A stretch of DNA of 64,000 nucleotides from Casuarius casuarius (taxonomy: Eukaryota > Chordata > Aves > Casuariiformes > Casuariidae). The translations under genes were made by a program, and so were the position numbers. This document shows positions 49,313 to 63,259 of the stretch, piece after piece. Numbering within the stretch: position 1 is the first letter of the stretch; every line of letters starts with the position of its first letter. Under the pieces are notes generated by a model. It was not told the origin of the DNA and made no database searches. It saw nothing but the letters and a program-made list of their open reading frames with translations. The stretch is from positions 551,829 to 615,828 of the forward strand of contig PTFA01000369.1 in assembly GCA_003342895.1 (NCBI GenBank), read 5' to 3'.

Positions 49313-51728
49313 CCCTTTATCCCTCTATTTTCCCACACTTGATCTTCCCCAAACCATCTTGATTCCTGCCTTTCCCTGCGTTTGGTTCCTCCCCTAAACC
49401 TCCCCAGATGAGTCTTGTACGATCCCCAAATGCTCTTCCTCTGCATCCCTTAAGAAGTCTCATAGCCCCTTACGCAGTACTGCCCCTCAGTCTGAAAGGT
49501 GCTCCGGAGAGCTGAATCCCTCCTGCTGACCAGGTGCTGATGGCTCTTCTGGGATAGCCCTGGGAGAAGCTGGGTCCTGGTATTCATTTGGGTTCCCCCC
49601 ACCTGCCGGTCTGCCTCTGTGCTGTTTTGTGAATGTGGAGATGAGCCTTTTGTCACATAACCTTCAGTTTTAACTTTCATATGTGCTGGCAGATAAGCTG
49701 TCTAATCACTTGTGAGCATAGTTGAATGCTCACAAAAATGAAATCTGTGTTAGAAGTTACAGGCTGGCCATAGAAGTGTGAATTAAAGTGATGCTGTTAC
49801 AAAAGCAAAACTTATTCTGAAATGCTACCTTTAAGTAGGTTTCTCAGAGAGCGACAGGAATAGGGAGAGTGCTAGAATGACTGTAAGAAATTGCTTGTGG
49901 AACAGGCTTTGGTAACAGTACTAATGCTCTGAACTTTCACTCTTAAACAGAGTTGAATGTATTTTCTGAATGACTTTTGCATTTGCGTAAAGACTTTTTG
50001 ATATACTTCTAAAATCCATTTAGTTCATGTTTGACTTGTAGGTCTTGATAGTTCTGTTAAATGATACTTTTCTTGGTTAAGAACCATGAAGGATGGATAA
50101 TGTCTGTTTTATATAAAGTAGGCATTGAACATCTTAAGTAAATGGGATTTTCGGACAAAGTTGAGCCATTTTAGGAGATGCTGTTGGCTTACAGATTTAT
50201 ATGGTGTCTGGAGAATGAAGCAGGTTATGACATGGGCCTCTAAAGTGTGAGGAGCCTTAGATATACAGGCTTTGAGGATTAAAGGGAAGAAAGTTATGTA
50301 CAAGTAGATATCTTTATCTTGTCAAAAAAAGAAAAAAAAATGTTACAGAGTTAGGTGGAGTTTTTTTGTTTTCCTAAACCAGGGTAAAATTGATGAATTC
50401 AATGTGACTATCTTAAAAGATTGCATTAGTGAAATAATTTAGGAATTGGGAGTAGAAGATTTTTGCATCACAGTTCAAAGGAACAGAGAAGAGAAATGGG
50501 GAACAAAAGACCAGGCCTTATTCATGTCCCTTAAAGATTAAAGGCCTAAGTGATAAATAAAGTAACTTCTCAAAACATACTGTTGTATTACACTGGACCA
50601 TATTAAAAATCTAGTAAACATGATCTTGATGATAAACCTTGAGTGTTTTTTCTTTTTAAAGGACTATGTTCTTGCATTACTAATGATTTATCTCTGTAGA
50701 TGTAAAGATCTCGCTTGCTCTTGTGCTTGCTCTCTCTTTATAAGACATCAGATTCCACCTAGCAGAAACTTACTAGCAGTCTCACTATCACTGGACTGGT
50801 AGTTCAGGTTTGGTACAGTAGACACCGAATTTTTTTGATTAGCATCTTGTAAGAGACACGTAATAAATTTAAATAAAATTTGAGGTTCTCAGCCTGAGAA
50901 ACAAACACTTTGATAATAAAACATTAAGAATTGTTCATGCTGTAATCTTACTGCATGCTATTGTGATACAGTATTTCCAAAAGTATCTAAAGCTCAAAAC
51001 CCGAAGGTTTTAGTACACTTGGAGCTTGATAAAGTTGATTTTTATTTGAGGTTGGGCTTTTTTCTTGTAGAGGCTGCAGTAAATACATAGCTCTAAGATG
51101 AGGTTTCAAGTGACGGGAATGTAACCATCTTCTATTTTTACACTTGACCTCGTTTCTATTTTCCTTTGCCAGAGGCAACAGGCGTATGTTGTTCTGTTGC
51201 TGCTGGAAGTGAGTTATTTAAATAACTTGAAATGTTTACGTGCAGTAAGCTTTCAAACTCTATCAGTGGCTGAACTAGTGAATATATTGTCATGGGCCAC
51301 AATTAGCCTACTTGAAATTATATGAACTGTGACTTGATCTGTTTAAGACTGTAGCTGCAGAGGCTACATTTGTAGTAAAAGGGTTTCAGTTTCAGTTTTT
51401 GCAGTAAACCTATTTTGTGTTTCGTTCTAAAAGATTTTTTTTCCCCCTTAAGCTATTATCGGTTGTTTTATGAAGGTGATACTGAAGGAAAAGGAACATC
51501 TTATTACTGTCTGGTTTGCTGCATATCATTAACTAACGTTCCACAGATAATCACTTGTATATAAACTATGATTCTGTGTTTTCTGGGACAGAGTTGTGAT
51601 TGCAGATGTCCTCTTAACTTGAGATGAAACTTCTTGTTTTGGGTGCCTCATGACAAGAGGCTTTAAAAGTAATATGTAAATCTTCTAAAGGTGCAGATGA
51701 CACTGACTACTTGTGGATAACTTTGTGC

Positions 51729-51752
51729 TATATATATATATACACACACACA
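51729..51752. repeat. Compound (TA)n(CA)n microsatellite
   Basis: A TA run passes directly into a CA run of about five units. Confidence 0.85.
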
Positions 51753-53170
51753 ATTTTTAAAGTTACATCAAGACATTGCTTACACTTCTATTTTTAAAAT
51801 ATTAGGCTTTCTTGATGCAGAAATCAACAAGTTTTCTTGAATTTTTTAGTGGAAAAGTCAGTTAAGTTTATCTTAAATTGTTTTGACTGTCTTCCCATCA
51901 CCACAAGCTTAATCATTAAGTAGTTCCTTTCGTAAAGAGAAACGGACTATGGTTTAAAAATGTTGAGGATTTGGCTTGTCCTTTATGTAAAGGTGTCTGC
52001 TTAATTGCTGTATGTTGAATATAATGTTAAACCTTTGCAGAAATGTTTGTGTCACTTCTATGCCTTATGCTTTTTCAGACTGACTAAACAGGGTTAGATC
52101 TTAGTTTTTTACGTATCTCTATACAGCTCTTCTTAACTGTTGACTGCTATGGTTTATGTAAACCTGTTTGAAATGAGTATTCTCTGTTAAATACTCTTGT
52201 ACAAAGCTGTTTATTGTGGCAATGAATTTTGCAGCCTGGCCATTCCGTAGCTCACTAATTCTTGTGAAATATGTGCACAGACAGCAGTTTCTTTTTGAAA
52301 AACAGGTGCATGATGCAGACTCAGTGTATATCAGACATCTGTATATATTGAATGTCGTTGATTCCTGTCTGTCTTAGGAAGTCCTGTTGTTTTAAAGTCT
52401 TGCCAGTGAACTAGCCAATGTTATCTGGCACATCCTGTTTCTGTGGGTCTGTTAGATTCTCCTGAGCAGCTTCTCTTCTTTCCCCTTCCTCCCAGCTGGT
52501 CTGTAATAAAGCGGTACTCTGAGGTCTAATTTATACTTGGCAGACTTAAGTAGTCCTAGCCTGGGAATAGGCAGTTCTGTAAGCACACCTCTCAGAAGCT
52601 GACTCCTTTTAAGAGAGTATACTACAAGGAGACTGTTGCCGATTGTTTCAAGAACACTGCTGTCTGAGGAAGGATCCCCCCTGCCCCCCTTCTTTTTCTT
52701 CTGTGTTGGATATTGGGTTAAGCTGACATCCTTTTTCTTTGTGTATGAGATCTCTTAGTGGAACTGTGGGCTCCCCAGAGACAAGAACAGTTTGTGCATA
52801 GTGTGTTACAAACAATGCATCACCAAACTTCTTGGGCTGGTGTGGGGAGAGAAGCAATATAACTGATTTGAAATACACAGCTGAGAGGATACTTCTGAAC
52901 ACAAGTTATAAGAGCAGAGCTTAGCATTTGCTCATAAAGGCATATAACCTCTTGAGGTGGTGTTACTAATTTCCATATGGCTGACCACTAATGATAAGCA
53001 ACAGACTGTCACCTATGGAGCCTATTATTGTTTTGCTGACACTTACTATCAGTGCATGTTGCGAAAAAAGCATCTCATGCTGCTCTGACCCGTTACTGGC
53101 AACCGTGTAGTTCCACCACTGAAGCTGCCTCATACCCTCTCATAGATGTCAGTTCCTGTCACTATCAGAG

Positions 53171-53210
53171 GTGTGTTTGTGTGTGTGGGGTGTTGTTTGT
53201 TTGTTTTTCT
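53171..53210. repeat. GT-rich and (GTTT)n simple repeat
   Basis: GTGTGTTTGTGTGTGTGGGG is followed by TGTT/TTTG units. Confidence 0.75.
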
Positions 53211-56200
53211 TGTTAGGAGTGAACGCTCTTCTCTGATATTTTAGAAATACATTAGAATTATTTCTTTTGATCTTGTGGAGTGACACTGGACTGACAAACC
53301 TCAGTTCTTTGGTCTTCTGTAACAATGGTACTAGCTCTCAGCATCCTCCTGGTTGGAAGAACTGATTTTCAGAGGGCTGAAGAAAGAGGCTATTTTACTA
53401 TCAGTGCTTCTGTTCATCATCTACTTGAGAATGTGAAGAGGTGCTGGTTCTGGGGACTAAGCAGCAACTGATTAGTAGTGTTATCTATCAGTAATGGACA
53501 AACTCTTTTGTGCCTGACAGACTGATATCTTCTGCACAAATAATAACATCAAGTGCTTGAAATCTCATGAGACCTTTGCAAACACAGTGGCTAGTCAGAG
53601 GATTCCAAAGCTGCTTGTCATCTTATCAGCCTCTCATTCAAGGCGACTTTTTTGTTTTATAAATAAGAACATTTCTTGACAAAAGTTTTACGGCAGATAT
53701 GATGTGTTAATGTAGACAGTGAAGGTATGAGCAGATTCTGTTAAGAGAATGGGTTTTCCTGTGCTTGCTCTCAATTTAAAACTGTAACCTGAATGACTAG
53801 ATTCAAAATGGTTTTAGGTATGTAAACCCGAAAGATCCCACATACTTGAGGAGTGAAGAGGAATAGTTTTATGCAGATGACTGACAGATAATCTTTGCTA
53901 GCAATTAGAGTCACTAAACTAGGGCAGTGAGACAGCTTTCCTGTCTCTCAGCAGGGAGTTCTTACAGCATATAATTAAGAAAGGTCAGTTGGTGGCCCAG
54001 AGGGCATTCCAGGATATGAAAAACACTGAGGCGGGTCTGTGGTGACCGTAGTGACAACTATTGGGGAATCATGAGTGATGCTGTTTGGTATCCCAAAATA
54101 GATACACAGAGCATGACTGAGGAGTTGCTCTCTGAGGGTGCAGAGCTATTTAATCCTTGTTGGGTATAATTCTATGCCCTTAAATTCCGGAAGCTGTCCT
54201 GCACCCTCTGGTTTTCATCCCTGTATGACATGTAATGGCACTGTTAGCTGTCTTATGTGAAAACACTGAACTTCTATTTCTTTGTTTTGAAGTAGACCAC
54301 TGAATTCAGGCAACATTTACGTGGTGCTATAGATGAGACTGAAGAAACAACTATTCCTGAAGCCTGAGAGGTTGAGCTTTGCAAACACGTTTTTGGTCAT
54401 CCACATTTTATACAGTGAATGGTACTGATTCCGGATGTGGTGCTAAGCTGCCTATTAAAAGTTTCATCCAGGAATCACTTAGGATTCTTTGCTTTGCTAT
54501 GTAATATGAGGTAATGAATTTGTAAAGTAGTCTTCAGCATACCTGTAAACAGCCAGGTGCCTGGCATATAGAAAATGCTTCTTTCAGTATTCAGTATTTG
54601 CCATCCTGTAAAGAAGGTGGATGGAATTTCAGATGAGGAAAAACAAATGTAGTGTGGAAGAAAACATATACTGAAAAGGAAAGTATCCCAGTCCAAACAA
54701 GGGGGGAAAAAAGTGTTTGTTTATTTTATTTTATTTTTTTCTCCCTGGCTGGTCAACTGACAAAATTTAGCTTTTTTTAACTTTCAGTTCCTGTAAACTG
54801 TCTAAGTTAAAAAACAAAGCAAAAGAAGTATGTTAGAAGCTCCAGTGGACATTCAGGAAGTTTGATCCAAAAATTACACCCTTGTGTAATCATCAAGGTT
54901 AAGCCCACTTTTATAATGAAGTCTGCACAGATGTGCTTGTCATTGCTCGTTCATTGGTGGAGTGCCGCAGGCCTCCGTGAGTCTTCCAAGACAGATGCTG
55001 TAACAGTGTGATGTTCAGTGTGTATAGGAGACTGAGGGTTGGGGAAGGAGGAGTGAGAGCAAGCGCACACCTGGAAACTTGTATGAGCGCCTTGTAGAAG
55101 CTCTTAAACAGGAGGATCAGGGCTTAGAGCTTTTATCAGATGTGACTAACATTTTCTGCCCAAGTACGTCAATGCAACTCAGGTAAAATCGGTAGTTGTA
55201 GCTTTCTAAATTCATTTGACTTAACTTTAATCCTGTGGTCTGTTCCTTGTTCCATTGCTATGTTGCAAAGTACGCTTTGTGGAGTGTGTTAAGTCTGAGG
55301 ACTCACCATACTTGTTTCTGTATGACTCGTTTCTGTTTAACCTGAAAAGCTTCTTGAAATGATGCACTGAACAGTAGGTTAGGAGTGAATGTATTCATTT
55401 GGGTGAGACAAGTCTTTCTACAATACAGACTTGAAAAGCTAATGGTATTTCCAATACTGAGTTTTCCTTAATTTAACAGGCAGTTCAGTTACCGTAGCTA
55501 CCCTGAAAATGATGGTTTTCCTCCTTTCTAAGCTGTTTGGTGTGAGTGACAAAACAAATAGCTGTGGAAGAGAGGGCAGTTTGAGTAGCAGTTATTCTTC
55601 CAGAACATTTGGACTTTTTATTGCCTTTAGTTGCAGTTTAGCAACCAGGCTAAAGTATAAGAGTTTTGAAAATGTTTTAAATCCTACATTCTGGAATATG
55701 TGTGTCCCACAGTTTATTCTGATTTTTGGAGTCACCTGTCAAAGTCAATCACCTCCAGCACATGCAGTTTATATTTTGGCTTTCTCCAGCCTTTGCCTGA
55801 TGTGAAGGTAATGGAATAATTTATCTTTTCCTCTCAGATAGTAATCAATCATTCTGTTTATTCAGAAGGTTCTGCTGAAGCCTCTGCTCTGCAGTTTGGA
55901 GTTCAATTTCCTTACTAGTGTACTTCTATCATAATTAGTATAAAAAGGAAAGCTAAACTGAAAATGGAACCCTTTTTTGTAGGAGTCACCAAAGACAGGA
56001 CAAGAACAGGCAAAACGTGCAGTTGTGATGAACCCAGTCATAAGTTACACAAATTGACTAACAGCAGTAGGTTTAATGTTGGTAGCCCAGGAAACATTGA
56101 GTTTCTGCTGATGAGAATTGGTGTTGCTGACTTCTGTCATGAGTAAACTGCAACTGTAAAAATGGACTGACGTGTTTTAGGTGTTTGTATGCATATGTGG

Positions 56201-59006
56201 GATTAATTCCCTCCTGTTCCCAATCATGGAATATTTCTTATTCTGGAAAATTAACAGCTGGCTCCTGTGTCTATTTTAATGAATAGTTTTACAGCTTATT
56301 GCCACCTACTTAAAATATGCATGGTTCTCCCCCTCCCTGGGTGGGGGAAAGGGGACACCTTACCAAGCAACTTTGTGTGTGCAGTAGGGCAAATGACGCA
56401 ATCACAGACTGAATTCAGTATGGTGTTTGAATACTCAGAGCTGATGTTTTAATGAAAATAGCATATTCTTGGAATGCCTTAGTTCCGAGACACTGACTTG
56501 AAATGTGGATGATCATTTGTTTTCCATTTTGTTTTTTGTCCTTTCAGACAAAATAAAAGTCAAGATAGTAGGATCAAATAAGTGATGGATGATCCTAGAA
56601 AATGTGGGGTCAGGATATGGCAGTATTACAAGATTTAAAGTTTGTAATGTAATTGAAATTGTATGGATTTACAAAGGGCAAGGTTTTGTTTATCAAATTA
56701 ATCTGATACCTTGCTAATATGCTATTTAGCTTGTGTTTAAGAAAAGCTTACAGTCCTTAGTGCCCTAAGGAGTTTATTTACAAAATGCAGATGTATTACT
56801 TGCAAAAATTCTGAAATGTGAAAAACTCATTTCCATTTGATTGATGGCTGGTAAACAGAAGAACTTGCAAAGCTTACATTAAATTACTAACTTCGCAGAT
56901 CAAAGGTTGTGTGGCTTATAAAATGTTGAAGAACTTAAATAGAACTTAAATGCGCTTAGTTTGTCAGCTCTTTTGTAACTTCACAGAGCCCCAAAACACC
57001 TGTTTAATGTGACAACAGAAGAAAAATCAGATGATATTTATGATATGGATTTCCAGTAAAACCACTTACAAGTTAAGTCAGGTACAAATCAGAGGTGCAG
57101 TGCAGTTGTGTGTAGTTTTATAGATCAATTAAAAATTGTAGTGACACTTCATTTTTATTGGTATGAGAAGAAACTTCTCAAGATAAACTACTCCAACACT
57201 TAAGAAAAAAAAAAAAAAAAGCATGAATAGCGTAGAATAAGAAACAATTATTTTTATTGTAACTGGTTTTAATCAGTGAATAAATTTTTTTAAAGGCTAT
57301 GTTGAAACTATAGCTTCTGTGGGTTACTGGATTCCAAGGATTGCTAAGGCTAAAGACAATTCCTGCATTTTATGTTAATGTCGTGCACCTTGCCTCTTTT
57401 CTTCCAAAATTTCTGTACTTCTTGGTATAACAGTCATCAGAATGGTAATCATGCTGATTGTGAACTTCATGTGTTTCAATTTAGACATCAGTGGGATTCA
57501 CAGGATGCTTTCTGTAAGCCTTGTGAAGTGTACCTATGTAGAATTTTTGTATCTTTGTGTTCTGTTTATCTTGGTCCTGGATCACCTGTCACAAGGAAAC
57601 GTGGGCTAACTAGCTTCTTTTTCCCCAGCTCTACTAAAATAGCTTGTGGGGTGGCTTCTTTTGTATATTTAAAATAGTAGCAGGTGTATCTGACTTTGCA
57701 CATCTCTAGCCTGCATCAGATGCAAATAATTTTACTTTCAGAGGGCAAACATAAATGCATTGAAGGGAAGTGTCCCTTTAAAAAGTACTTCTTTGCAGCA
57801 CAAGCGGTCACTTTCCATTGAAAGATCTACATTGATTTGTTTAACTTCCTAGGTATTGTTGTTTACAAAAATATTCCTCTCTCAAGCAGGATGTTTGCTA
57901 ACTGTAGCTGCAGAGGCTGGAGTAGGACACCATTGTTCAATAATTGAATCAAACCAAAAGCAAGTTAGCTAAAAAGGAACTGAAGAGTGTCACTGTCCTT
58001 ACTTAATCTTTTTCGGCCATGGGTTATATGTTTATCCACAATTAGGAGAAGTCATCAGCCACACTTCCAACTAGCCACTCAGTTTTGCTGTGTATGCCCC
58101 AGTCCAAAGTACCACAGATTGTAAGGGTGCAGTATTTGTTTTTCTTCCCTGCTCCCTCCAGTGCCACGGTGTGTATTAAACCTTTTCTGGTTTTGTCTTT
58201 GAGATTCTGGGTGATAACTATTAATGAAGATGAAAGGCTTGGTCAGTGCCATCAGTAGTGAATCTCTGATACTCCAGTAACCTGAGATATCAGAAAGCCC
58301 TCAGAAAATAAAATTACAAAACACTTAATTTTGTTCTAGTTATCTTGAAATTAGCAAATGTTATTTTATGGGAAGACAATTTTTTGTAAAACTAGTAAAG
58401 ACGTACTCGGATAGAAACTATAAAGTTTTGTTGCAAGTTGAAAGAATAACCATTTTCCTTCTTAACAGTTTGTGCATTGCCCGCTCACCAGTTGAGCATA
58501 GACAGTTGGTCAAGTTCTCCATCTGGTGGTTGGACGTAGTGAATGCATTCTGCAGGTAGGGCTAAGTGATGTTTCTGTTTGTCAGATGTGGCAGCCATAT
58601 TAATCTACAAGAAGCTTGGTGCTACACTTACTGTTAAGTGTTTTTAAGGATCTCTAAAGAAAATTATGGATTTTTTAGGGTGAAGGGGTGATGAGAACTA
58701 TTGTTTCTTAGTCACTATAGATTATTTCAAACTTGTTAGCTATCATTTGATTCAACAGTTCATTAAAGTGTTCTGTGAAGATAAATTTGTCTTTTAGGTG
58801 TGTGTTGCAACTGTGGACATGTGAGCAGACCTGGGATACTTTTACAAATGAAATTGTCCCTTACTTCTTTCACAAATAAAAAGAAGCATGCCTGGGAAAT
58901 TACATACGCACATCCTGACACACACATATGTACATCCTGAGAAGTGCACTGTTCTGCTTTTCCCCAAAGGTTTTTCCTGCTGGTTGATCTTTGTGCCTGG
59001 TGATGT

Positions 59007-59067
59007 TTTTGGTTTGTTTTTGTTTGTGGTTTTTTTTGGTTTGTTTTTTGTTTTTTTGTTTTTTTAC
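59007..59067. repeat. T-rich (TTTG)n simple repeat
   Basis: Runs of TTTTTGG and TTTGTTTTT units, about 60 bases long. Translations of either strand here are lysine- or phenylalanine-rich and are artefacts. Confidence 0.8.
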
Positions 59068-59217
59068 CTCTTCCCACTTCAGAATGTCAATAAGAGTTGC
59101 TTCTGGTTTAGATGCAAACGTATTGCCTGAATGATGGACAGTCATCAGTTTCCCCATGATTTTACCAGAGTTATAGTAGCCATGAACCACCTTCTCTGTC
59201 CTTGTTCCACCTCTTCT

Positions 59218-59240
59218 CCCCCCCCCCCCTTTTTTTTTTT
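59218..59240. repeat. C12-T11 homopolymer junction
   Basis: A run of about twelve C is followed at once by about eleven T. Lengths are uncertain in most sequencing data. Confidence 0.8.
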
Positions 59241-61698
59241 AATGTATTGAGTTAAGGAGAAAAGTTGTGACCGTATGATCTGGACTGGTAAATTGGAGTT
59301 TGCATGTGTGAAATTTTTAATCTAGCTATTAATCTTCTTAGCACTGGGTACTGTACAGTTATTCATCTTTTAGTGACTTGGTGTTTTATGCAAATTAATG
59401 CAGAATGATAGAAATGTTTCCTTGCTGCAATCCAAACTACCAATAGAAATGAAGCTTCTTTTGTTGGAAGACAAATCCTGAGGATAACTGGGACTCCCAG
59501 TACTTTCAGCTCCCTGTTTTGCAGAAAGAATCCTGAATTTCACAAACTTATTCTGGAGAAACTTGCCCTGGATTCCTCAACTATCTTCTAGCAAATGAAC
59601 CTGCTTCTGTTTTTTGTTTGACAAAATCTCTTCAAAATTACTAAATGTCAGTGCAGAATATTTTTAAATTTCTTTGAGAAAATTGATTATTTCATGTTAA
59701 ACTCGTAAGTGTAGTAGATGATTTGCTGTCTCAGTGTCCTGTGTTGCTGAGCACAATATGAACTGCTAATAATTGCATTTAATCTGCTGAAATTCAAGAA
59801 AAAAGCTGAAATGTTTAAACATCTTCATTTGCGATTTGCAGTTTGAATTTAGCATAGTTATCATCCAGAGTTACTAGTGTGATTGTACAGATTTTTGTCA
59901 GTTCAATGCTTTGCACTGTGGAGCAGTAAACATCCTAAATAAACCACTGCCTAAACATCTTATGGCTAATGCTGAAACAATTTCCAGTATTCCCTTTCTT
60001 CTTTGAATTGTTTTCTCCCTCCCTCACCAGGTAACTGTTTAATCTGAGGACTGGAATTTTGTTTTAATGAGAGGTGTGGGTTTCCTTATGGATTTTGTAT
60101 GATTTTTTTCAAAGCTCATTTCCTTAGGGAGGCTATGGTAAATAACCCTTTAAGCAATGCATAGTTAGGTTTAGCTTTCATGTTCAGATCTTCAGCACTC
60201 TGAACCTCTGAGTGGTCCCGGAAACATAGATCTCAAGTTAATGCAGTGCTGTGTTTCAGTTTTGTTCTTTTTATAGTTTAACTGCCTGTAACTTCTGATT
60301 ATTTTCTTCCTCATTGCTTCTTTTCATAGTCCACTGTTTTACTAGTGGCACAAAGTAATTTCAGTGTAGGTTAAGTCCTGCCTATGCAGTTTAGTTGTAT
60401 GTAATTCCATTAAAAATGTAAACAGTCTTATTCTTAGTATATTTTATATTTGGATAACTTAGTATACAAGAAACTCATCTTCATCACTTGGTCTTATTGT
60501 AACTGAGAATCCTGTTGGAAATTATTGTGAGAAGATTAGTTGTCCTTCTTGAATGTTACCATTAAGAGGAGATAAAAATGGCACAAAACATAGGCTTCCA
60601 ATATTGAGGTAGAGGATTTGATCCTTTCAAAAGGAAAGATAGTAAAAATGTTACCTCAAGGAAGTAAGGGAAGGGCCAAGTAACCATTTCAATGTGTGGT
60701 TGTATACTCTTAACAGAAATCATCAGATCATGACTTTCCTTGAGCCTGAGGACACATTTGGATGGTGATCCCATTTGAATGACAGAGACTTAGTAACATC
60801 TTTGGGGGATCAGCTTTTTATACAGTCACAAAATGAGTATTTGTGCAGTAGTAAGAGATAGCAGATGTGAGCAGTTTTGATTTTCATCACTCACAGCCTT
60901 AATAACTCAACTGCAGGGTCTCTTGGAGTAATGAACTCTGCATACCTGGAAAGTGAAGTACCTATTCAGACTGAGTTGATTCTATTGACTTATGAGTATT
61001 TCCATGCACGTTTCTTCTGTGTGATGTCTTGGCTGTTACAAGTAACTGGGCTGTATGGAAAAGGACATGCTTTGTTGCAGCCTGTCCTGGTCAGGTGAGG
61101 AAGAACTGTAAGCCAATTTTAACATCTATCTAATTTAGTAACAAAGTAAGTAGCAAACTTGATGGAGAAACAAGCAGCTGCTCGTTACAACTTTGACTTG
61201 TCTTTATAGGTAAGTTACACAAACAGTAAATGCCTTTTTGCCTGTGCTGTGTGTGTAGTTGTAGCTGTTTGTGTGTATCTTTTCCTTTCCTGCTGAAGTA
61301 AAACCATTCAAAATTCTATGAAAACTGACGTGTATGGATTGTGGCTCAGTGATAAGAGGTGATAGTGATTCTCTCTGGTGTTGTGGATATTCAAAATGGT
61401 ATGAATGGAACTTTTGTAAATGTGGCAGCAACAACCTTTTTTTTTTTTCTTTCTTTCTGTTTCTCCCCTACCCTAAAACTCACCAATTCTAAACACCCTG
61501 AGAATATTTGAGCACCTATATTGCTTAAATCTTCTCCTTACATCCTGTTTGTGTTTAAAATCATGTAATGTGCTTGGAACATGCATATCCAGTTGTCCCT
61601 GATTATAACAAGATGTTTTATAGCTGTTTGTTGTGGAGAAACATACAGAAAGTCCTGTTGAATGTTGCCATTCCACCAAGAACAGGCTTTTTCAGATA

Positions 61699-61726
61699 CA
61701 GGCTATAGCTATCAGGCTATAGCTAT
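61699..61726. repeat. Perfect 14-bp tandem duplication
   Basis: CAGGCTATAGCTAT occurs twice back to back, each unit holding the palindrome ATAGCTAT. Confidence 0.85.
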
Positions 61727-63234
61727 CTGCCAGGCTCTCTGTCAGGCTGGAAGAAAGTTAGGGGTTGAGACTGGATTACTAGTGAACACTATTGCCATCT
61801 GTACTGAAATGGGCAACTTTTTTCTCATAAGCTGCATTTTTACAAGAATATTCTGGAATATGATGCTGTTAAATATGTACTTTGGGATGGGTTGGGGAAA
61901 AATACTTTTGGAGTATTCATTTATTTAGTGCACTTGCTTATACACTTACAACTAAACTGTAGTTGAAACATCTTTCAGTCTTTTCTGAATACCCTTATCT
62001 GTAACCTGTTCAGCAAACTTCATTCATCATATTTGGGAAATGGGGGGAAAAAAAAAATTGTGCATGTCTGAGTCATACTTCTAGCCTCCCATTGAACCAA
62101 GTATTAGTAAGTTCTGAACAGCTGAGGTGTTTGCCCCTAGGTGGAGAGGAGATAACCATGCAGTATTCTCTTCCAGTCACTTCTGCCTGTATGTGCCCTT
62201 TCTGCTCAGAACAGATCTTTAATAATTTTAGTGCTTTTTTTTTGGGGGGGGGAGGGTTGGTCTTTAGGAAAGCTAACTCACTTGTTGGACTGTAGTCCAG
62301 CAAATGAGTACGTTTCAGGTAACAATTCTCGTATTCTCAAAGATGTTTTAATATTCTGTTTCAGAATCATTTTTGTTAGCAGTTTAATCCTTCAGAAAAG
62401 TGATTGAGACTCCAAAAATCTTTGTTTACTGATGCAATGGGAAAAAAACCCACAAATTTGAGTTGCTGATAGTTTATGGAAGTTTCTATTTGGCTTTATG
62501 GAAAGGCTTAATAGAATTATTTTGATAGAGACCTCTTAAACATATGGAAATGGATTCATGAGTGTTTTAAGAAGTTTAAGTTTTTTGTTTAAAGTATTTT
62601 ACTGTAAAAATCATGTTGCAGTTGACCATGATGATCTAAACTTAGGAACCAGCTTCATTCTGATAACTTAGATGACCTTGGGCATTTGGATTGTGTTTGC
62701 AAATTCCTGACTTAATCATTTACACAAGTAAGCATGTATAAAACAGGAATCTGCAGAACTGCTCAGATAAAAGGATTACATCCATATTTTTAAAAATAAC
62801 ATTCAGTGAAATATAGTGGTTTGAAGCTGGAATTTTTGAAATTTTGTTGGTACTCAATAGTACAACGAAGTATCAGCAGTGGGTGTTTTGTGAGTTGTAG
62901 TCCCATGTATAGCTTGAAGTCGTTCTGGCTACTGTTTTTGTCTGTAGCTCATAAAAGAAAAACATTCACCATGGTGGCTGCTCGTGTTCTTGTTCCCATG
63001 TTGTCTTGTATAGATACCTCTTGTCAATGTACTATTAGAATGATACCTTTGGGAAAAAAAAATAATAACCTGACTCTTTTCTTTTTAGGTTTGTAAGCCA
63101 ATCTTTTTCTTCTGCTGCTTGAGAAAAGTGTCTCAGATGTGTTGGGTTTGGCAAACAATCCACATTTGTTTGGACTTGAATTGTGTAATGTTGGACGCGT
63201 GTTAAAGGAAAGGCTGTTTTTTTTTTTTAAAGAA

Positions 63235-63259
63235 AATATATATATAGTATATATATATT
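63235..63259. repeat. (TA)n microsatellite with one interruption
   Basis: Two TA runs are separated by a G, giving a self-complementary 25-base stretch. Confidence 0.85.

Larger units (their letters stand above)
48460..49679 (-). mobile_element. Probable solo LTR of an endogenous retrovirus-like element
   Basis: Read on the minus strand, the block has LTR architecture. It starts with TG near 49,679, has a promoter-like ATAAAAAGGG at about 49,303-49,312, a polyadenylation signal ATTAAA at 49,212-49,217 roughly 90 bases further on (R-sized), and then a long U5-like part. It ends CA at 48,460. The 4-bp sequence TATG flanks both proposed ends (48,456-48,459 and 49,680-49,683), a fitting target duplication but short enough to be chance. 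The internal gag/pol/env region and a primer-binding site are absent, as expected for a solo LTR. The family is not assigned. The U5 part contains CA/TG-rich DNA that may be a later expansion. Confidence 0.45.

Noticed and set aside
58763..59190. Lysine-rich minus-strand frames and phenylalanine-rich + strand frame
   Set aside because: They translate the (TTTG)n simple repeat at 59,007-59,067.
62640..62790. Possible further MIR relic (GATGACCTTGGGCATTTGG)
   Set aside because: Only one word of the consensus is clear and the remainder diverges too much to support a call.
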